Below are positions 40,301 to 48,885 of a stretch of 64,000 nucleotides of DNA, one piece after another. The DNA is taken from contig OY969922.1 of NCBI GenBank assembly GCA_963704595.1, positions 3,286,001 to 3,350,000 of the forward strand, in the 5' to 3' direction. The position numbers and the translations under genes were made by a program. Every line of letters starts with the position of its first letter. Positions within the stretch are counted from its first letter, which is position 1. This DNA comes from Acuticoccus sp963704595. Its GTDB lineage: Bacteria; Pseudomonadota; Alphaproteobacteria; Rhizobiales; Amorphaceae. A model generated the notes under the pieces. It had not been told where the DNA came from. It did not search any database and worked only from the letters and a program-made list of their open reading frames with translations.

Positions 40301-40781
40301 TGTCGATGCCGGTGTCGATCACCGCGACGACGACGCCCTTGCCGGTGTAGCCGCGGTCGAGCGCCTCCTGTGCGCCGATCAGCGTCAGCCCGTAGTCGGC
40401 GTCGAACTCGCCCACCTGTGCGATCGGGATGTCGGGATTGCCGCCGGGGGGAAGCGGCGGGCGCGCGGCCGCGGCGGCAACCGGCGCGCCGATGCGGCCG
40501 GCGCGGCCGAGATGGCCGGCGGCCTCGATGGCGTAGTGGATCTGGCCGGAAAGGTCGGGCCGGATGCCTGTAGCGGCAAACTCGATCACCGCGGAGCGCT
40601 CCGGCGTAAGCCGGGCGTTCTCTACCACGCTCGCGATCAGCGAACGGTCGCCGAACTCGGCGGCCGCGAGCAATGCATCCCGGACGGCCGCCGCTCCCAC
40701 GTCGTCCTGCGCCAGAACCGGCTTCACCCACACGCCGCACACCGCCACCGCAACGGCGACACCGCTCATCAAACGCTTCAT
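37320..40781 (-). CDS. Subtilase autotransporter (S8 serine protease, type V secretion)
   Basis: 1,153 residues. It has a signal peptide (MKRLMSGVAVAVAVCGVWVKPVLA) and a subtilisin domain with catalytic Asp156 (VVAVIDTGID), His217 (KHGTHVSGTIAAG) and Ser501 (GTSMAAPHVSGV). A passenger-associated repeat region follows near 600-640 (DGTLTINGDATFEDGTVVTDGTLVVNG). The C-terminal autotransporter beta-barrel, about 290 residues, ends in FSAEASLRF with the terminal aromatic. It should be exported through the outer membrane and act at the cell surface. About 25 codons near 39110-39180 are in a different frame between two compensating shifts; corrected, they read FATAEDLGAHGVDEIYGHG, restoring the end of the protease domain. 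Confidence 0.92.
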   Translation of the reverse strand: MKRLMSGVAVAVAVCGVWVKPVLAQDDVGAAAVRDALLAAAEFGDRSLIASVVENARLTPERSAVIEFAATGIRPDLSGQIHYAIEAAGHLGRAGRIGAPVAAAAARPPLPPGGNPDIPIAQVGEFDADYGLTLIGAQEALDRGYTGKGVVVAVIDTGIDIRPDGTHHPEFGDRIDPRSKSFLYWFDPSRLDEDPTEAELAAAFRQGPHDTLDRGKHGTHVSGTIAAGINGFGMQGVAPDANILALKAIPQSPDTVEIGGKEIRVAALEICGPGAVRDECDPRYAANSPDSAANLYVAKLDDVRVINGSYGPGADRDEKNWDFSNQANLERTAKNAAAVRKNLDAGQVVVMAAGNEGTYAPVYAENPSGIGLYPFIRPENENARNSSGARIYDDGGIGLDLSFTSDEALTRAENRDGKARGRIVVVVATDAYKQLSTYSSKCGVTMEWCISAPGGDQLAELRSSYNKPGDRGIYSTIPEGTTGPLQDYFPAEPGYAFFQGTSMAAPHVSGVVAVLIEAYPALTPSEIVNLMFAHRRRPRRPRGRRDLRPRPRPARPRASYGPLGLTGKGLYRVGGDDDRMWVADFTSEGSLRKTGDGTLTINGDATFEDGTVVTDGTLVVNGVLTTRRLRLNRRVEIEGIGGIRGDVVVAGTLSPGNSPGTLTVTGDLTLLDSANTLIEIDGPGTGNGAGNYDRVLVNGAGSVLRADGTLTPVLRGITPPARNTFVPSLGQEFAFAVVPDGRVTGSFDRLVQPSAGLPPRTRFDVLYYPNALTLAPTPAEYANLAVLGIAQTPNERALGAAIDTVRPEAGVRPDAGENARWNALYTAGERAFARDFATLTGQIHAEMGTTAVRAVGRFADTIGERQMALSSGRTDTKSTAYGDGLAWVSGSPVLTDVNGSDGAGGYDVRAANLAMGVDWALVNGVLGVAASYEYANIDGNGHGSGDVSTYQIGGYGTWDARVLAFALRGGLSYGDLSTSRTTRLGQYSARASADGDGYGGFVEATAFRAFETGPVTVTPSATFGYRGFQRDRMDETGSVFALDVPEETFSETQSTLAVALSRRFALGNGMALEPAASVGWRHDFGDLSNSARLGFLGAGYTVRASDIGADAFLGGIDLTIVSGERFTFGASYGAEIRENLTSHTFSAEASLRF

Positions 40782-41197
40782 TCCAGTCCCCTGCGAGCTC
40801 CCACCTTAGGGGTCGCAGCCCGCGGGGTACTCGATTGATGTTCCAGCCGAAATAATGGCCGGGCGCCTCTTCGGGCGCGGCCTGAGAGGAATATTCTCTG
40901 GCCACAACACGGGATTCAAGTCCGAAATCAGACCGAATAAACTGAAATTTAATGCCTGTTGCAAAGCTGCACACAGCCAGCGATTCGCCCTCATCCGGCA
41001 CGGTGCGGAGGCTGCTCGATAAAGCTGCTTTGCAAGGCCGCCCGAGTTCGCGAACCGCTCGGGTTTCCGCGCCCACGGCGGGCTCGTGCGATGCCGCGGC
41101 CGCGATCACGCCAGCCCGGTGATCGCTACGCGCCCTATCACCGCGGACGGCGTGCGCAATGTCTGCGACGCGCCCTGTAACGAGTTGGGCCTGTCCG
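40782..41197. other. Divergent intergenic region, autotransporter / mprF
   Basis: About 415 bp without a gene. The part nearest the autotransporter (40840-40960) is noticeably richer in A+T than the surroundings and probably holds its promoter. An imperfect inverted-repeat element lies at 40954-41038. Nothing else recognisable: no tRNA, small RNA or coding similarity. Confidence 0.5.
40954..41038. repeat. 85-bp element with IS6-like inverted ends
   Basis: GCCTGTTGCAAAGC at 40954-40967 and GCTTTGCAAGGC at 41027-41038 form imperfect inverted ends sharing nine exact pairs (TTGCAAAGC/GCTTTGCAA). The left end resembles the TGTTGCAAA core of IS6-family terminal repeats. There is no transposase gene and only about 60 bp lies between the ends, so it could be a miniature or decayed element, or simply a hairpin. 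Confidence 0.3.
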
Positions 41198-43915
41198 ATG
41201 GATCGAACGATGGCAGCGCACCGCGGGGCGAAAGCCGCCGCGGTCGGCCGAAGCGGTTGGCGCCGTGTGGTCGGCGGCGTGGCCGCTGCCGTGCCGGCAC
41301 GCGCGTGGCGGATCGTTGCCGCAGCGCTCGCCCTTGCCGTCCTCGCGGCGGTCGCGGTCACGCTCAACCGGGTGCTTTCCGGCCTCACCATTGCCGAGGT
41401 GCGCGGGGCGATGGCGTCCGTCACATGGGCCGTCATCGGCCTCTCGCTCGGCGCGACCGCCCTCTCCTATCTGGCGCTTACCGGCTACGAGCGGATCGCG
41501 CTCAGCCAGGTCGGCGCCCCGCCCCTGCCGCGCGGGCAGGCGACGCTGACGGCGTTCATCGCCTACAGCTTCACGTTCGTGCTGGGGTTCGGCGTGGTGA
41601 CTGGCGGGGCGGTGCGGCTGCGCCGCTACGGCGCCTCCGGGCTGGAGACGGGGCAGATCCTCGCCGTCACCGTCCTCGCCACGCTCATTTTCTGGGCCGG
41701 GATCGGCGCCGTCGCCGCGATCGCACTGGTCCTCGACCCACGCGCCATCGCGGGCGCCCTTTCGGTGCCCGTCCCCGTGGCCCGCGGGGCCGGGCTCCTT
41801 CTCCTCGCGGGGCTTTTCGGCTGGCTCCTCCTCCAGGTCCGGCGGGAGCGCACCCTCACGCTGAAATCGTGGACCGTGCGCCTCCCCGGCCCGTCCGCCA
41901 CCCTCGCCATCGCCGGCCTCGGGATCGCCGAGGTCGCCTGCGCGGCTTCGGCGCTGTGGCTCCTCATGCCCTCGGGGATGGACGTGGGCTTTGCGGGCTT
42001 CTTCGTCGTGTTCAGCCTCGCCACCGTCGCCGGGGTGGTCAGCCACGCGCCGGGCGGACTGGGGGCGTTCGAGGCCGTCATCCTCGTCGGTCTTCCCGCC
42101 GGCCACCATGCCGACGTTGCGGCCGCGCTCATCCTTTTCCGCGTCATCTACTACGGCGTGCCGTTCGCGCTGGCGGCCGGGCTTTATCTCGCCGGCGAGG
42201 GCCGCAGCCTCGCCCCGCCCACGGCCCGTCTTGTGCGCAGGGTGTCGCGCGCGCTCGCGCCGTCCGTGCGCTGGATCGCCTCCGCCGCCGTGGTTCTGGG
42301 CGGGGTCGTGCTCCTCGTGTCCGGCGCGGTTCCGGCGGAGACGGGGCGCCTTGCCCTCCTCGCCCGATGGGTGCCGCTCCCCTTCGTGGAGACCTCGCAT
42401 TTCGTGGCGAGCGCTGCCGGGACCGGGCTCATCGTCGTCGGTTACGGGCTGTTCCGGCGGCGGCGGGCCTCGCTCCATGCCGCGCTCCTCCTCCTTGGCT
42501 CGGGCGCAGTCTTCTCGCTCACGCGCGGCTTCGGCTACGAGGAGGCGCTGATGTGCCTCCTCGTCGGCGCACTGCTCCTGTCGTGCCGGCGCGCGTTCTA
42601 TCGCGGCGGCGGGGTTCTGGCCGATGCGCCGTCGCTGCCGTGGCTGGCCGCCGCGGCGCTCGTCGTCGGCGCCTCGGTCTGGGCCGGGCTCCTCGCCTAC
42701 CGGGACGTGCCCTACACCAACGAATTGTGGTGGCACTTCGCCCTCCACGGCGAAGCCTCGCGCTTCCTGCGGGCCAGCGTCGCCGCTGCTGTGGTGCTGG
42801 CTGCCGCGGGCGCGTACCGGATGCTCCACAGCGCGCCCGCCGACCCCGCCACCGCCACGCCCGACCCGGCCTGGGTCAAGGCCGTCGCCGCCCGGGCGGC
42901 TGATGCCAGCGCCAACCTCGCCCTCCTCGGCGACAAGCGCTTCCTGACCTCGGACGCCGGCGACGGGTTCGTGATGTACGCGGTCGAGGGGTCGACCTTC
43001 CTCGCCATGGGCGATCCGGTGACGGACGATCCGCGCACCGCTGTCGACCTCATCTGGCGCTTCCGCGAACTGGCCGACCGGAGCGGCGGCGTGCCGGCCT
43101 TCTACCAGGTCCACGCAGCGCTCCTGCCGCACTACATCGACGCCGGGTTCTCGTTCGCAAAGCTCGGCGAAGAGGCACTTGTCGACCTCTCGCGCTTCAC
43201 GCTCGCCGGGTCCGCCGGCGCCAAGATGCGCCATGCGCTCAACCGGTCAGCGCGCGAGGGCCTCTCCTTCGCGATCGTTCCCGCCGGCGAAATCCCCAGC
43301 TTGATGCCCACCCTCCGCGAGATTTCCGACGCCTGGCTCTGCCAGCAGAAAAGCGCCGAGAAGGGCTTCTCGCTCGGCTTCTGGTCCGAGCCCTACCTTG
43401 CGAACTTCGACCACGCGGTGGTCTCGCTGGGCGGCGCGCCGATCGCCTTCGCCACCCTGTGGCGCGCGGGCGACCGCTCCGAGATGGCGGTGGACCTGAT
43501 GCGCCACCGGCCGGCCCTGCCGCCGGGCACGATGGACTTTCTGTTCGTCTCGCTGCTGGCGGCGGCGAAGGCGGAGGGTTACGCCGCGTTCAACCTCGGC
43601 CACGCGCCGATGTCCGGCCTGCAGGACCATCCACTGGCGCCGACCTGGAACCGGTTCGGCGCGCTGATCTACCGGCACGGCAACCAGTTCTACAATTTCC
43701 GCGGCCTCCGCGAATTCAAGGCGAAGTTCAAGCCGGACTGGCGGCCGCATTACCTCGCCTACACCGGCCGCCTCTCAGGCCCCCGCGTGGTGATCGACGC
43801 GACGCGGCTGATCGCGCGGGGCCCGTCCGCGCTGCGGGACGCGGCCGGGGCTCCACAACAAGCCCGCACCCCGCGCCGGCCGCTTGTCAGCGCGCCTCGA
43901 CCTCCAGCGCCGTGA
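41198..43915 (+). CDS. mprF: MprF-like phosphatidylglycerol lysyltransferase / flippase
   Basis: 905 residues from ATG 41198 (an ATG at 41159 is possible). The N-terminal two-thirds is a multi-helix membrane flippase domain (first helix near AWRIVAAALALAVLAAVAV, then FIAYSFTFVLGFGVVTGGAVRLRRYG and HAPGGLGAFEAVIL, conserved in MprF). The C-terminal 330 residues form the cytosolic DUF2156/GNAT-like synthase domain (GDKRFLTS, GDPVTDD, KMRHALNRSAREGLSF, EMAVDLMRH, FNLGHAPMSG, FRGLREFKAKFKPDW). It transfers lysine or alanine from tRNA to phosphatidylglycerol and flips the product, lowering surface charge and resisting cationic peptides. The last 29 bp overlap the 3' end of the opposing gene. Confidence 0.92.
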   Translation: MDRTMAAHRGAKAAAVGRSGWRRVVGGVAAAVPARAWRIVAAALALAVLAAVAVTLNRVLSGLTIAEVRGAMASVTWAVIGLSLGATALSYLALTGYERIALSQVGAPPLPRGQATLTAFIAYSFTFVLGFGVVTGGAVRLRRYGASGLETGQILAVTVLATLIFWAGIGAVAAIALVLDPRAIAGALSVPVPVARGAGLLLLAGLFGWLLLQVRRERTLTLKSWTVRLPGPSATLAIAGLGIAEVACAASALWLLMPSGMDVGFAGFFVVFSLATVAGVVSHAPGGLGAFEAVILVGLPAGHHADVAAALILFRVIYYGVPFALAAGLYLAGEGRSLAPPTARLVRRVSRALAPSVRWIASAAVVLGGVVLLVSGAVPAETGRLALLARWVPLPFVETSHFVASAAGTGLIVVGYGLFRRRRASLHAALLLLGSGAVFSLTRGFGYEEALMCLLVGALLLSCRRAFYRGGGVLADAPSLPWLAAAALVVGASVWAGLLAYRDVPYTNELWWHFALHGEASRFLRASVAAAVVLAAAGAYRMLHSAPADPATATPDPAWVKAVAARAADASANLALLGDKRFLTSDAGDGFVMYAVEGSTFLAMGDPVTDDPRTAVDLIWRFRELADRSGGVPAFYQVHAALLPHYIDAGFSFAKLGEEALVDLSRFTLAGSAGAKMRHALNRSAREGLSFAIVPAGEIPSLMPTLREISDAWLCQQKSAEKGFSLGFWSEPYLANFDHAVVSLGGAPIAFATLWRAGDRSEMAVDLMRHRPALPPGTMDFLFVSLLAAAKAEGYAAFNLGHAPMSGLQDHPLAPTWNRFGALIYRHGNQFYNFRGLREFKAKFKPDWRPHYLAYTGRLSGPRVVIDATRLIARGPSALRDAAGAPQQARTPRRPLVSAPRPPAP

Positions 43916-44402
43916 GCTGCCAGACGCTGCGGAAGTACACCAGCTCGGACCGGTAGCGGGGCGAACTGTCGTAGGGATAGACGAGGCGGAGCGGCCCGAG
44001 CGATCGGACCGACAGCGGCTCACCGTCGGCGCGGTAGGCGACGATCGCCCCGTCCTGCCGCGGATCGTCGAGCGGAATGTCGATCGTGAACCCGTTGAGG
44101 GCGACGGCATGGAGCGTCGTGCCGCGCGCGCCGACCAGCGCCGCCAGATGCCGCAGCGGAACCCCGGTGAAGGTGACCTCGCCCTTCGACCACACCGTGT
44201 TGGTGGTGATCGTGACGGATGGCATCGCCTCCAGCATTGCGCGGTCGAAGTGCGCGGCCCTTTCGGGATTGGCGCTGTCGATGTCCCCGCGCATCACGAG
44301 AAGCGTCTCGCCCTGCGGTGCGGCGAGCCGTTCGGCCAGCGCGCCTTGCAGCATCGCGACCAGCAGGAAGGCGGCGGCAACCGTGCGTGTGATGAGCGAC
44401 AT
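43887..44402 (-). CDS. Periplasmic molybdopterin-oxidoreductase-fold protein lacking the Mo-binding cysteine
   Basis: 171 residues with a signal peptide (MSLITRTVAAAFLLVAMLQGALA). The rest resembles the sulfite-oxidase-type molybdopterin-binding fold: SVTITTNTVWSKGEVTFTGVPLRHLAAL, LHAVALNGFTIDIPLDD, GAIVAYRADGEPLSVRSLGPLRLVYPYD and SVWQLTALEV. There is no cysteine in the whole protein, so it cannot hold molybdenum in the normal way. Such short relatives are often encoded near sensor kinases or cyclic-di-GMP proteins, and a sensory ligand-binding role is possible. Its nearest neighbour on the same strand is an orphan NarL-type regulator. Confidence 0.7.
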   Translation of the reverse strand: MSLITRTVAAAFLLVAMLQGALAERLAAPQGETLLVMRGDIDSANPERAAHFDRAMLEAMPSVTITTNTVWSKGEVTFTGVPLRHLAALVGARGTTLHAVALNGFTIDIPLDDPRQDGAIVAYRADGEPLSVRSLGPLRLVYPYDSSPRYRSELVYFRSVWQLTALEVEAR

Positions 44403-44527
44403 GGGTTCGGCTCCTTCCGGGTTCCAGAGGAGAGAACTAGCGTTGAAGACCGCGGTGAACCGGTCGCCTGCCGGACAGAAACTCTAACCGATCGCATAGG
44501 ACGGGCGCGAAAGGCGCGGCCTGCGGA

Positions 44528-45145
44528 TCAGAGGAGGCCCGTGTCCCGCGCGATCATCCCGGCATGGCTGGGGTTGCGTGCGTCGAGCTTGCGGCACACG
44601 AGCTTGACGTGGAGGTCCACCGCCCCTTCCTGCAGGCCGAGCTCCTCGGCGATCTCGCGCGAGGTCTGCCCCCTGAGGAGCCCGCGGACGACCTGAAGCT
44701 CCCGCTCGCTGAGCTTGGCGGTGGCCGGAACCTCTTCCGCCTCCTTCTTCGTCGGCTTGCGCACCGGGGCATACTGCTCGCCCGACGCCATCACGCGCAC
44801 CGCGTTGACGAAGGACGCCGCCGCGATGCTCTTCGGCAGGACGCCCGCCACGCCCAGCGAAAGCGCCTCGTCCACCACGGGCCGCGGGATCGCCCCCGAG
44901 ACGATCGCGACCGGCTTGCCGGCGTTCAGCGTCATCGCTTCGCGGACGCTTTCGAGGCCCGCCATCCCTGGCATCTGATAGTCGAGGATGATGACGTCGA
45001 ACGGGCCGCCGCTGGAGATCGCCGCGCAGGCCTCGGCGAAATCCGGCGCGACGGTGACCGCAAACTCGGATTCCCGCTCGAGGAAGGCACGCATCGTGTC
45101 GCGGACGAGCTCGTGGTCGTCCGCGATCAGGATTTTCAGGGTCAC
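44528..45145 (-). CDS. NarL/LuxR-family response regulator
   Basis: About 205 residues from a GTG at 45145 (VTLKILIADDHELVRDTM); longer readings from 45229 or 45265 add residues without family similarity. The receiver domain has the acidic pair ADDHE, the phosphorylated Asp in DVIILDYQMPGM and the Lys in GVLPKSI. The C-terminal LuxR-type HTH is LSERELQVVRGLLRGQTSREIAEELGLQEGAVDLHVKLVCRKL. No histidine kinase adjoins it directly; the hybrid kinase at 46.5 kb is on the other strand beyond the PPK2 gene. The target genes are unknown. Confidence 0.88.
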   Translation of the reverse strand: MTLKILIADDHELVRDTMRAFLERESEFAVTVAPDFAEACAAISSGGPFDVIILDYQMPGMAGLESVREAMTLNAGKPVAIVSGAIPRPVVDEALSLGVAGVLPKSIAAASFVNAVRVMASGEQYAPVRKPTKKEAEEVPATAKLSERELQVVRGLLRGQTSREIAEELGLQEGAVDLHVKLVCRKLDARNPSHAGMIARDTGLL

Positions 45146-45379
45146 GCCGGTGCTGCCGTCGATTTGCACGCCAACCACGCTCTGCCGGGGATCGGTCCGC
45201 CGCAGGTCTGCGAGGGAAGACCTGACCATAACACAGCCGCGAGCCGCACTCCCCGCAGGCTCCAAGCCAGAGGCAAGGAACCGCGGGCCGCGCTGTGCCG
45301 GCGCTGTGGAACCGCGGGCGCACGGGGAATTTGAGTTAGGGTGGCGGAGAATTGAGCAACCGGCGGGGAAGGATCGAAC

Positions 45380-46225
45380 TTGGGCCAGTCATTCACTGAG
45401 ACATTCCGGGTGGCACCGGGCGGCGGGTTCAGCCTGTCGTCCGTCGATCCGGCCGACACTTCGCTGGCGGACGGCAAGAAGGAAGCAAGAAGCGCGCAGG
45501 CCGACGACCTCGAGAAGATCGCCGCCCTCCAGTATGCGCTCTACGCGGAAGGCAAGCAGAGCCTCCTCATCTGCCTTCAGGCGGCCGACGCCGCCGGCAA
45601 GGACGGAACGATCCGCCGCCTCGCCCCCGCGCTCAACCCGCAGGGGTGCCACGTCGTCAGCTTCAAGGTGCCGACCGAGCTGGAGCGCGAGCACGACTTC
45701 CTGTGGCGCGTTCACCACCACGCCCCGCGCCAGGGCGGGATCTCCATCTTCAACCGCTCGCACTACGAGGACGTGCTGGTGGTGCGGGTGAAGAACCTCG
45801 CGCCCGAGCCGGTCTGGCGGGCAAGGTTCGATCACATCAACAATTTCGAGCGGCTCCTCGCCGACAAGGGGACGCGGATCGTCAAGATCTACCTATGCAT
45901 CTCGAAGGAGGAGCAGCTCGACCGGTTCCACGAGCGGCTCGACGACCCTGCCAAGAACTGGAAGATCAGCGACGCCGACTACACCGAGCGCGACCTCTGG
46001 GACGACTACATCGCCGCCTACGAGGAGGTGTTCGCGCGCTGCAGCACGGAGACGGCCCCCTGGTTCGTCATCCCCGCCGACAAGAAATGGTACCGCGACT
46101 TCGTGGTCGCGCGGATCGTGCGCGAACAGCTCGAGGCGATGGCGATGAAGCTCCCCGAGCCCACCGTCGACCTCGACGAGATCCGCAAACTCTATTTCGA
46201 GGAGGTGCGCGAAGCGAAGGACTAG
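45380..46225 (+). CDS. Polyphosphate kinase 2 family protein (PPK2)
   Basis: 281 residues. The P-loop is DAAGKDGT at 70-77, followed by the lid and Walker B region typical of PPK2: FKVPTELEREHDFLWRVHHHAPRQGGISIFNRSHYEDVLVVRV. The C-terminus has KNWKISDADYTERDLWDDYIAAYEEVFARC and WFVIPADKKWYRDFVVARIV. These enzymes transfer phosphate between polyphosphate and nucleotides, mostly phosphorylating NDP or NMP from polyP. The TTG start at 45380 is supported by GGAAGGA nine bases upstream. A hairpin with a short T run follows 60 bp after the stop. Confidence 0.93.
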   Translation: MGQSFTETFRVAPGGGFSLSSVDPADTSLADGKKEARSAQADDLEKIAALQYALYAEGKQSLLICLQAADAAGKDGTIRRLAPALNPQGCHVVSFKVPTELEREHDFLWRVHHHAPRQGGISIFNRSHYEDVLVVRVKNLAPEPVWRARFDHINNFERLLADKGTRIVKIYLCISKEEQLDRFHERLDDPAKNWKISDADYTERDLWDDYIAAYEEVFARCSTETAPWFVIPADKKWYRDFVVARIVREQLEAMAMKLPEPTVDLDEIRKLYFEEVREAKD

Positions 46226-46285
46226 GCTTGCCCCCTCCGAAGGCAGCGTGCGCCAAGGCTCGGCTCCTATAACGCAGGCGGCGCT

Positions 46286-46314
46286 CCGTCCCGCCTGAGC
46301 GCCGGACGGGTTTT
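46286..46314 (+). terminator. Intrinsic terminator after the PPK2 gene
   Basis: CCGTCC (46286-46291) pairs with GGACGG (46304-46309), with an inner CGC/GCG pairing around CTGA, followed by GTTTT at 46310-46314. This is 60 bp after the PPK2 stop and upstream of the histidine kinase gene. Confidence 0.6.
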
Positions 46315-46497
46315 GCGCAGGCAACCGCTGCGTGGAGCGGTAGCTGCACGGTTGCCGGGCCGCGGACAGAGAGGGCAGACAGTGAACGAAAGACCTTGCC
46401 GCCTCCTCTCCCTGCCCCCCGGCCCTACGGTGCCCCTCCGGGCCTCCTGCAGGGGCGGAAAGCGCCCGGGTCATCCCGCCCCGCCGGTTTGAAGGAC

Positions 46498-48822
46498 ATG
46501 ACCGGGACCGACCGTACGCGCGGGAGCGAGCCTGCACCATCCACCGCCGGGCCGCTCACGAAGCTCGTCTTCGTGTTCGCGGGCTTGGCCATCCTCGCCC
46601 TGTGCGCGCTCAGCTTCGAGATCTACCGCGATCTCGTCAGCCTGCGCGCCACCTCGCGCGACAACGTGAGCTGGGCGATGGCGCAGCTCGAGGTGGAGTA
46701 CCTGCGCACCCGGGAAGCGATCGGCGAAGCGGCCGAGGGCGAGGCACCCCTGTCGGACGTCCGCCGCCGGTTCGACATCTTCTACAGCCGCACCGACATC
46801 ATCGCGAACAGCCCGGTCTTCTCCATCCTGCAGGACGACGCCGAGAGCGACGACAGCATCCACAGGATCGTGACCTGGTTCGACCGGATGGCACCCTTCA
46901 TCGACGGGACGGACGAAGGGCTGCGGGCGCATCTGAATTCGCTCGGCCGATCGCTGGATGCCCTCGCGGAGCCGGTGCGCAAGCTCGCGCTGACCAGCGT
47001 GCGCCTCTTCGCGAACGAGGCGGATGAGAGCCGGGCCGACTTTTCGAGGCTGCTCCTCCACACCGCGATCATTGCCGTCCTCCTCATCGTCCTGCTCGGC
47101 TTCCTGCTCGGCGTCTTCGTGCGCCAGAACCGCATCGCCGCCGCACACCTCAACAAACTGCGCCTGTCGTCGCAAAGGTTCGAGCAGACCATCAACGGCT
47201 CGATCAACGCCGTCGTCGTCACCGACGAGGATGGCGTGATCGTGGAGTTCAACCCGAGTGCCGAGCGCGTCTTCGGCCACCCCCGCGAGCGCGCGTTGGG
47301 CCGCAACGTCAGCACGCTCCTGATCCCCGAGCGGCACAGGGACTACCACGCCAGAAGCATGACCCGCTTCAAGGAGACCGGCGTCGGCGCGATCATCGGG
47401 AACGACCTCGTCGAGACCGACGCGCTCCATGCCGACGGTCACGAACTCCCCGTGGAGCTTGCGCTCACCCACACCACGGGGCCGGACAGCGGGCATTTCG
47501 TCGCCTACATCCGCGACATCACGAAGCGACGCGCCGACGAACGCGAGCTGATCGAGACGCGCGACAGGGCGCTCGCCGCGGCAAGGGCCAAGTCGGACTT
47601 CCTCGCCGTGATGAGCCACGAGATGCGCACGCCGCTCAACGGCGTCCTCGCCATCCTCGACCTGCTCGACGGCACCGAGCTCGACGCCAGGCAGCGCGAA
47701 TACGTGAAGACCGCGATCACCTCGGGCGAGATCCTGCAACACCACATCGACGGCGTCCTCGACCTGACGCGGATGGAAACGGGCCGCTTCTCCGTCGACC
47801 GCAAGCCGTTCGAGATGCCCGACCTTCTGGCGGAGATCGCACGGATCGGCGCGCCCATCGCGCAGACGCGCGGCAACGTGATCGAGGTCGTCAACCGCCT
47901 CCCCGGCACGACCGTTGTGGGCGACCGCCACAGGATCGGGCAGATCCTCCTCAACCTCGTCTCCAACGCTATAAAATTCACCGAGGGCGGGCGGATCGAG
48001 ATCGTCGCCTGGAGCACGGGCGCGCGCGCAAATGGACGGCACACCGTCTCGATCGCGGTGCACGACACCGGGATCGGCATCGCCGCTGCCGATCTGGAAC
48101 GGGTGTTCGACAGCTTCGTGACGCTCGATCCCTCCTTCCAGAGGGCCGCCGACGGTTCCGGGCTTGGCCTCTCCATCTGCCGCAATCTGGCACGAGCGAT
48201 GGGCGGCGACATCGCGGTCAGAAGCGAGCCCGGGCGCGGCAGCACGTTCACCGTCACCCTCCCGCTTGAATTCCGCCAAACCGTTCAGGAGCCGCCTCCA
48301 CAGGCAGCAAGCGCCGAAGTCCGTGAGAACCCCTGGCTCCTCGACCGCAAGCTCGACGTGCTTCTGGTGGAGGACAATCTCACCAACCGCTTCGCGGCCC
48401 GCGAGATGCTGTCCCGCCACGGCTGCGAGGTGACGGAGGCGCAGGACGGGCTCGTCGGCCTCCGCCTTTCCGAACAGCGCCGCTACGACTTCATCCTGAT
48501 GGACGTGTCGATGCCGCGGATGGACGGGATCGAATCGACCCGCGCGATCCGGGCAGGCGACGGCGCGTCGGCGAAGGTGCCGATCATCGGCCTCACCGCG
48601 CACCAGCTCAGCGAAGTAGAGGACGAACTCCTCGCCGCAGGGATGAACTGCTGCCTCGACAAGCCGCTGCGCATCGCGGCCCTGCGGTCCCTGCTGGAAC
48701 GCCTTTTCAGCGAAAGCCCTGCCCACGCCAAAAACTTACCCGAAAACCCGCGTGGCGACGCCTTCCTGCCCAGTCCGATCATCCGTTCGGACGAGACGGT
48801 GACGGCGTTTCGCGCCCGGTGA
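46498..48822 (+). CDS. Hybrid sensor histidine kinase (PAS-HisKA-HATPase-REC)
   Basis: 774 residues from ATG 46498, chosen for its AAGGA ribosome site; the longer open frame upstream is Pro/Ala-rich and unlikely. The order is TM1 (about 19-41), a periplasmic sensor loop of about 145 residues, TM2 (about 185-207), a PAS domain (GSINAVVVTDEDGVIVEFNPSAERVFG), HisKA with phospho-acceptor His374 (MSHEMRTPLNG), HATPase (N box LVSNAIKFTEG, G boxes DTGIGI and GSGLGLSICRNL) and a receiver domain with Asp669 (FILMDVSMPRMDG). No phosphotransfer domain is seen, so an Hpt partner elsewhere may relay the signal. The signal is unknown. Confidence 0.93.
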   Translation: MTGTDRTRGSEPAPSTAGPLTKLVFVFAGLAILALCALSFEIYRDLVSLRATSRDNVSWAMAQLEVEYLRTREAIGEAAEGEAPLSDVRRRFDIFYSRTDIIANSPVFSILQDDAESDDSIHRIVTWFDRMAPFIDGTDEGLRAHLNSLGRSLDALAEPVRKLALTSVRLFANEADESRADFSRLLLHTAIIAVLLIVLLGFLLGVFVRQNRIAAAHLNKLRLSSQRFEQTINGSINAVVVTDEDGVIVEFNPSAERVFGHPRERALGRNVSTLLIPERHRDYHARSMTRFKETGVGAIIGNDLVETDALHADGHELPVELALTHTTGPDSGHFVAYIRDITKRRADERELIETRDRALAAARAKSDFLAVMSHEMRTPLNGVLAILDLLDGTELDARQREYVKTAITSGEILQHHIDGVLDLTRMETGRFSVDRKPFEMPDLLAEIARIGAPIAQTRGNVIEVVNRLPGTTVVGDRHRIGQILLNLVSNAIKFTEGGRIEIVAWSTGARANGRHTVSIAVHDTGIGIAAADLERVFDSFVTLDPSFQRAADGSGLGLSICRNLARAMGGDIAVRSEPGRGSTFTVTLPLEFRQTVQEPPPQAASAEVRENPWLLDRKLDVLLVEDNLTNRFAAREMLSRHGCEVTEAQDGLVGLRLSEQRRYDFILMDVSMPRMDGIESTRAIRAGDGASAKVPIIGLTAHQLSEVEDELLAAGMNCCLDKPLRIAALRSLLERLFSESPAHAKNLPENPRGDAFLPSPIIRSDETVTAFRAR

Positions 48823-48885
48823 TGTATCCTCCCCCGCATACACGCCCCGGGCATTGCGCCCGGACGGCAGAAACGGGAGGCGGGC

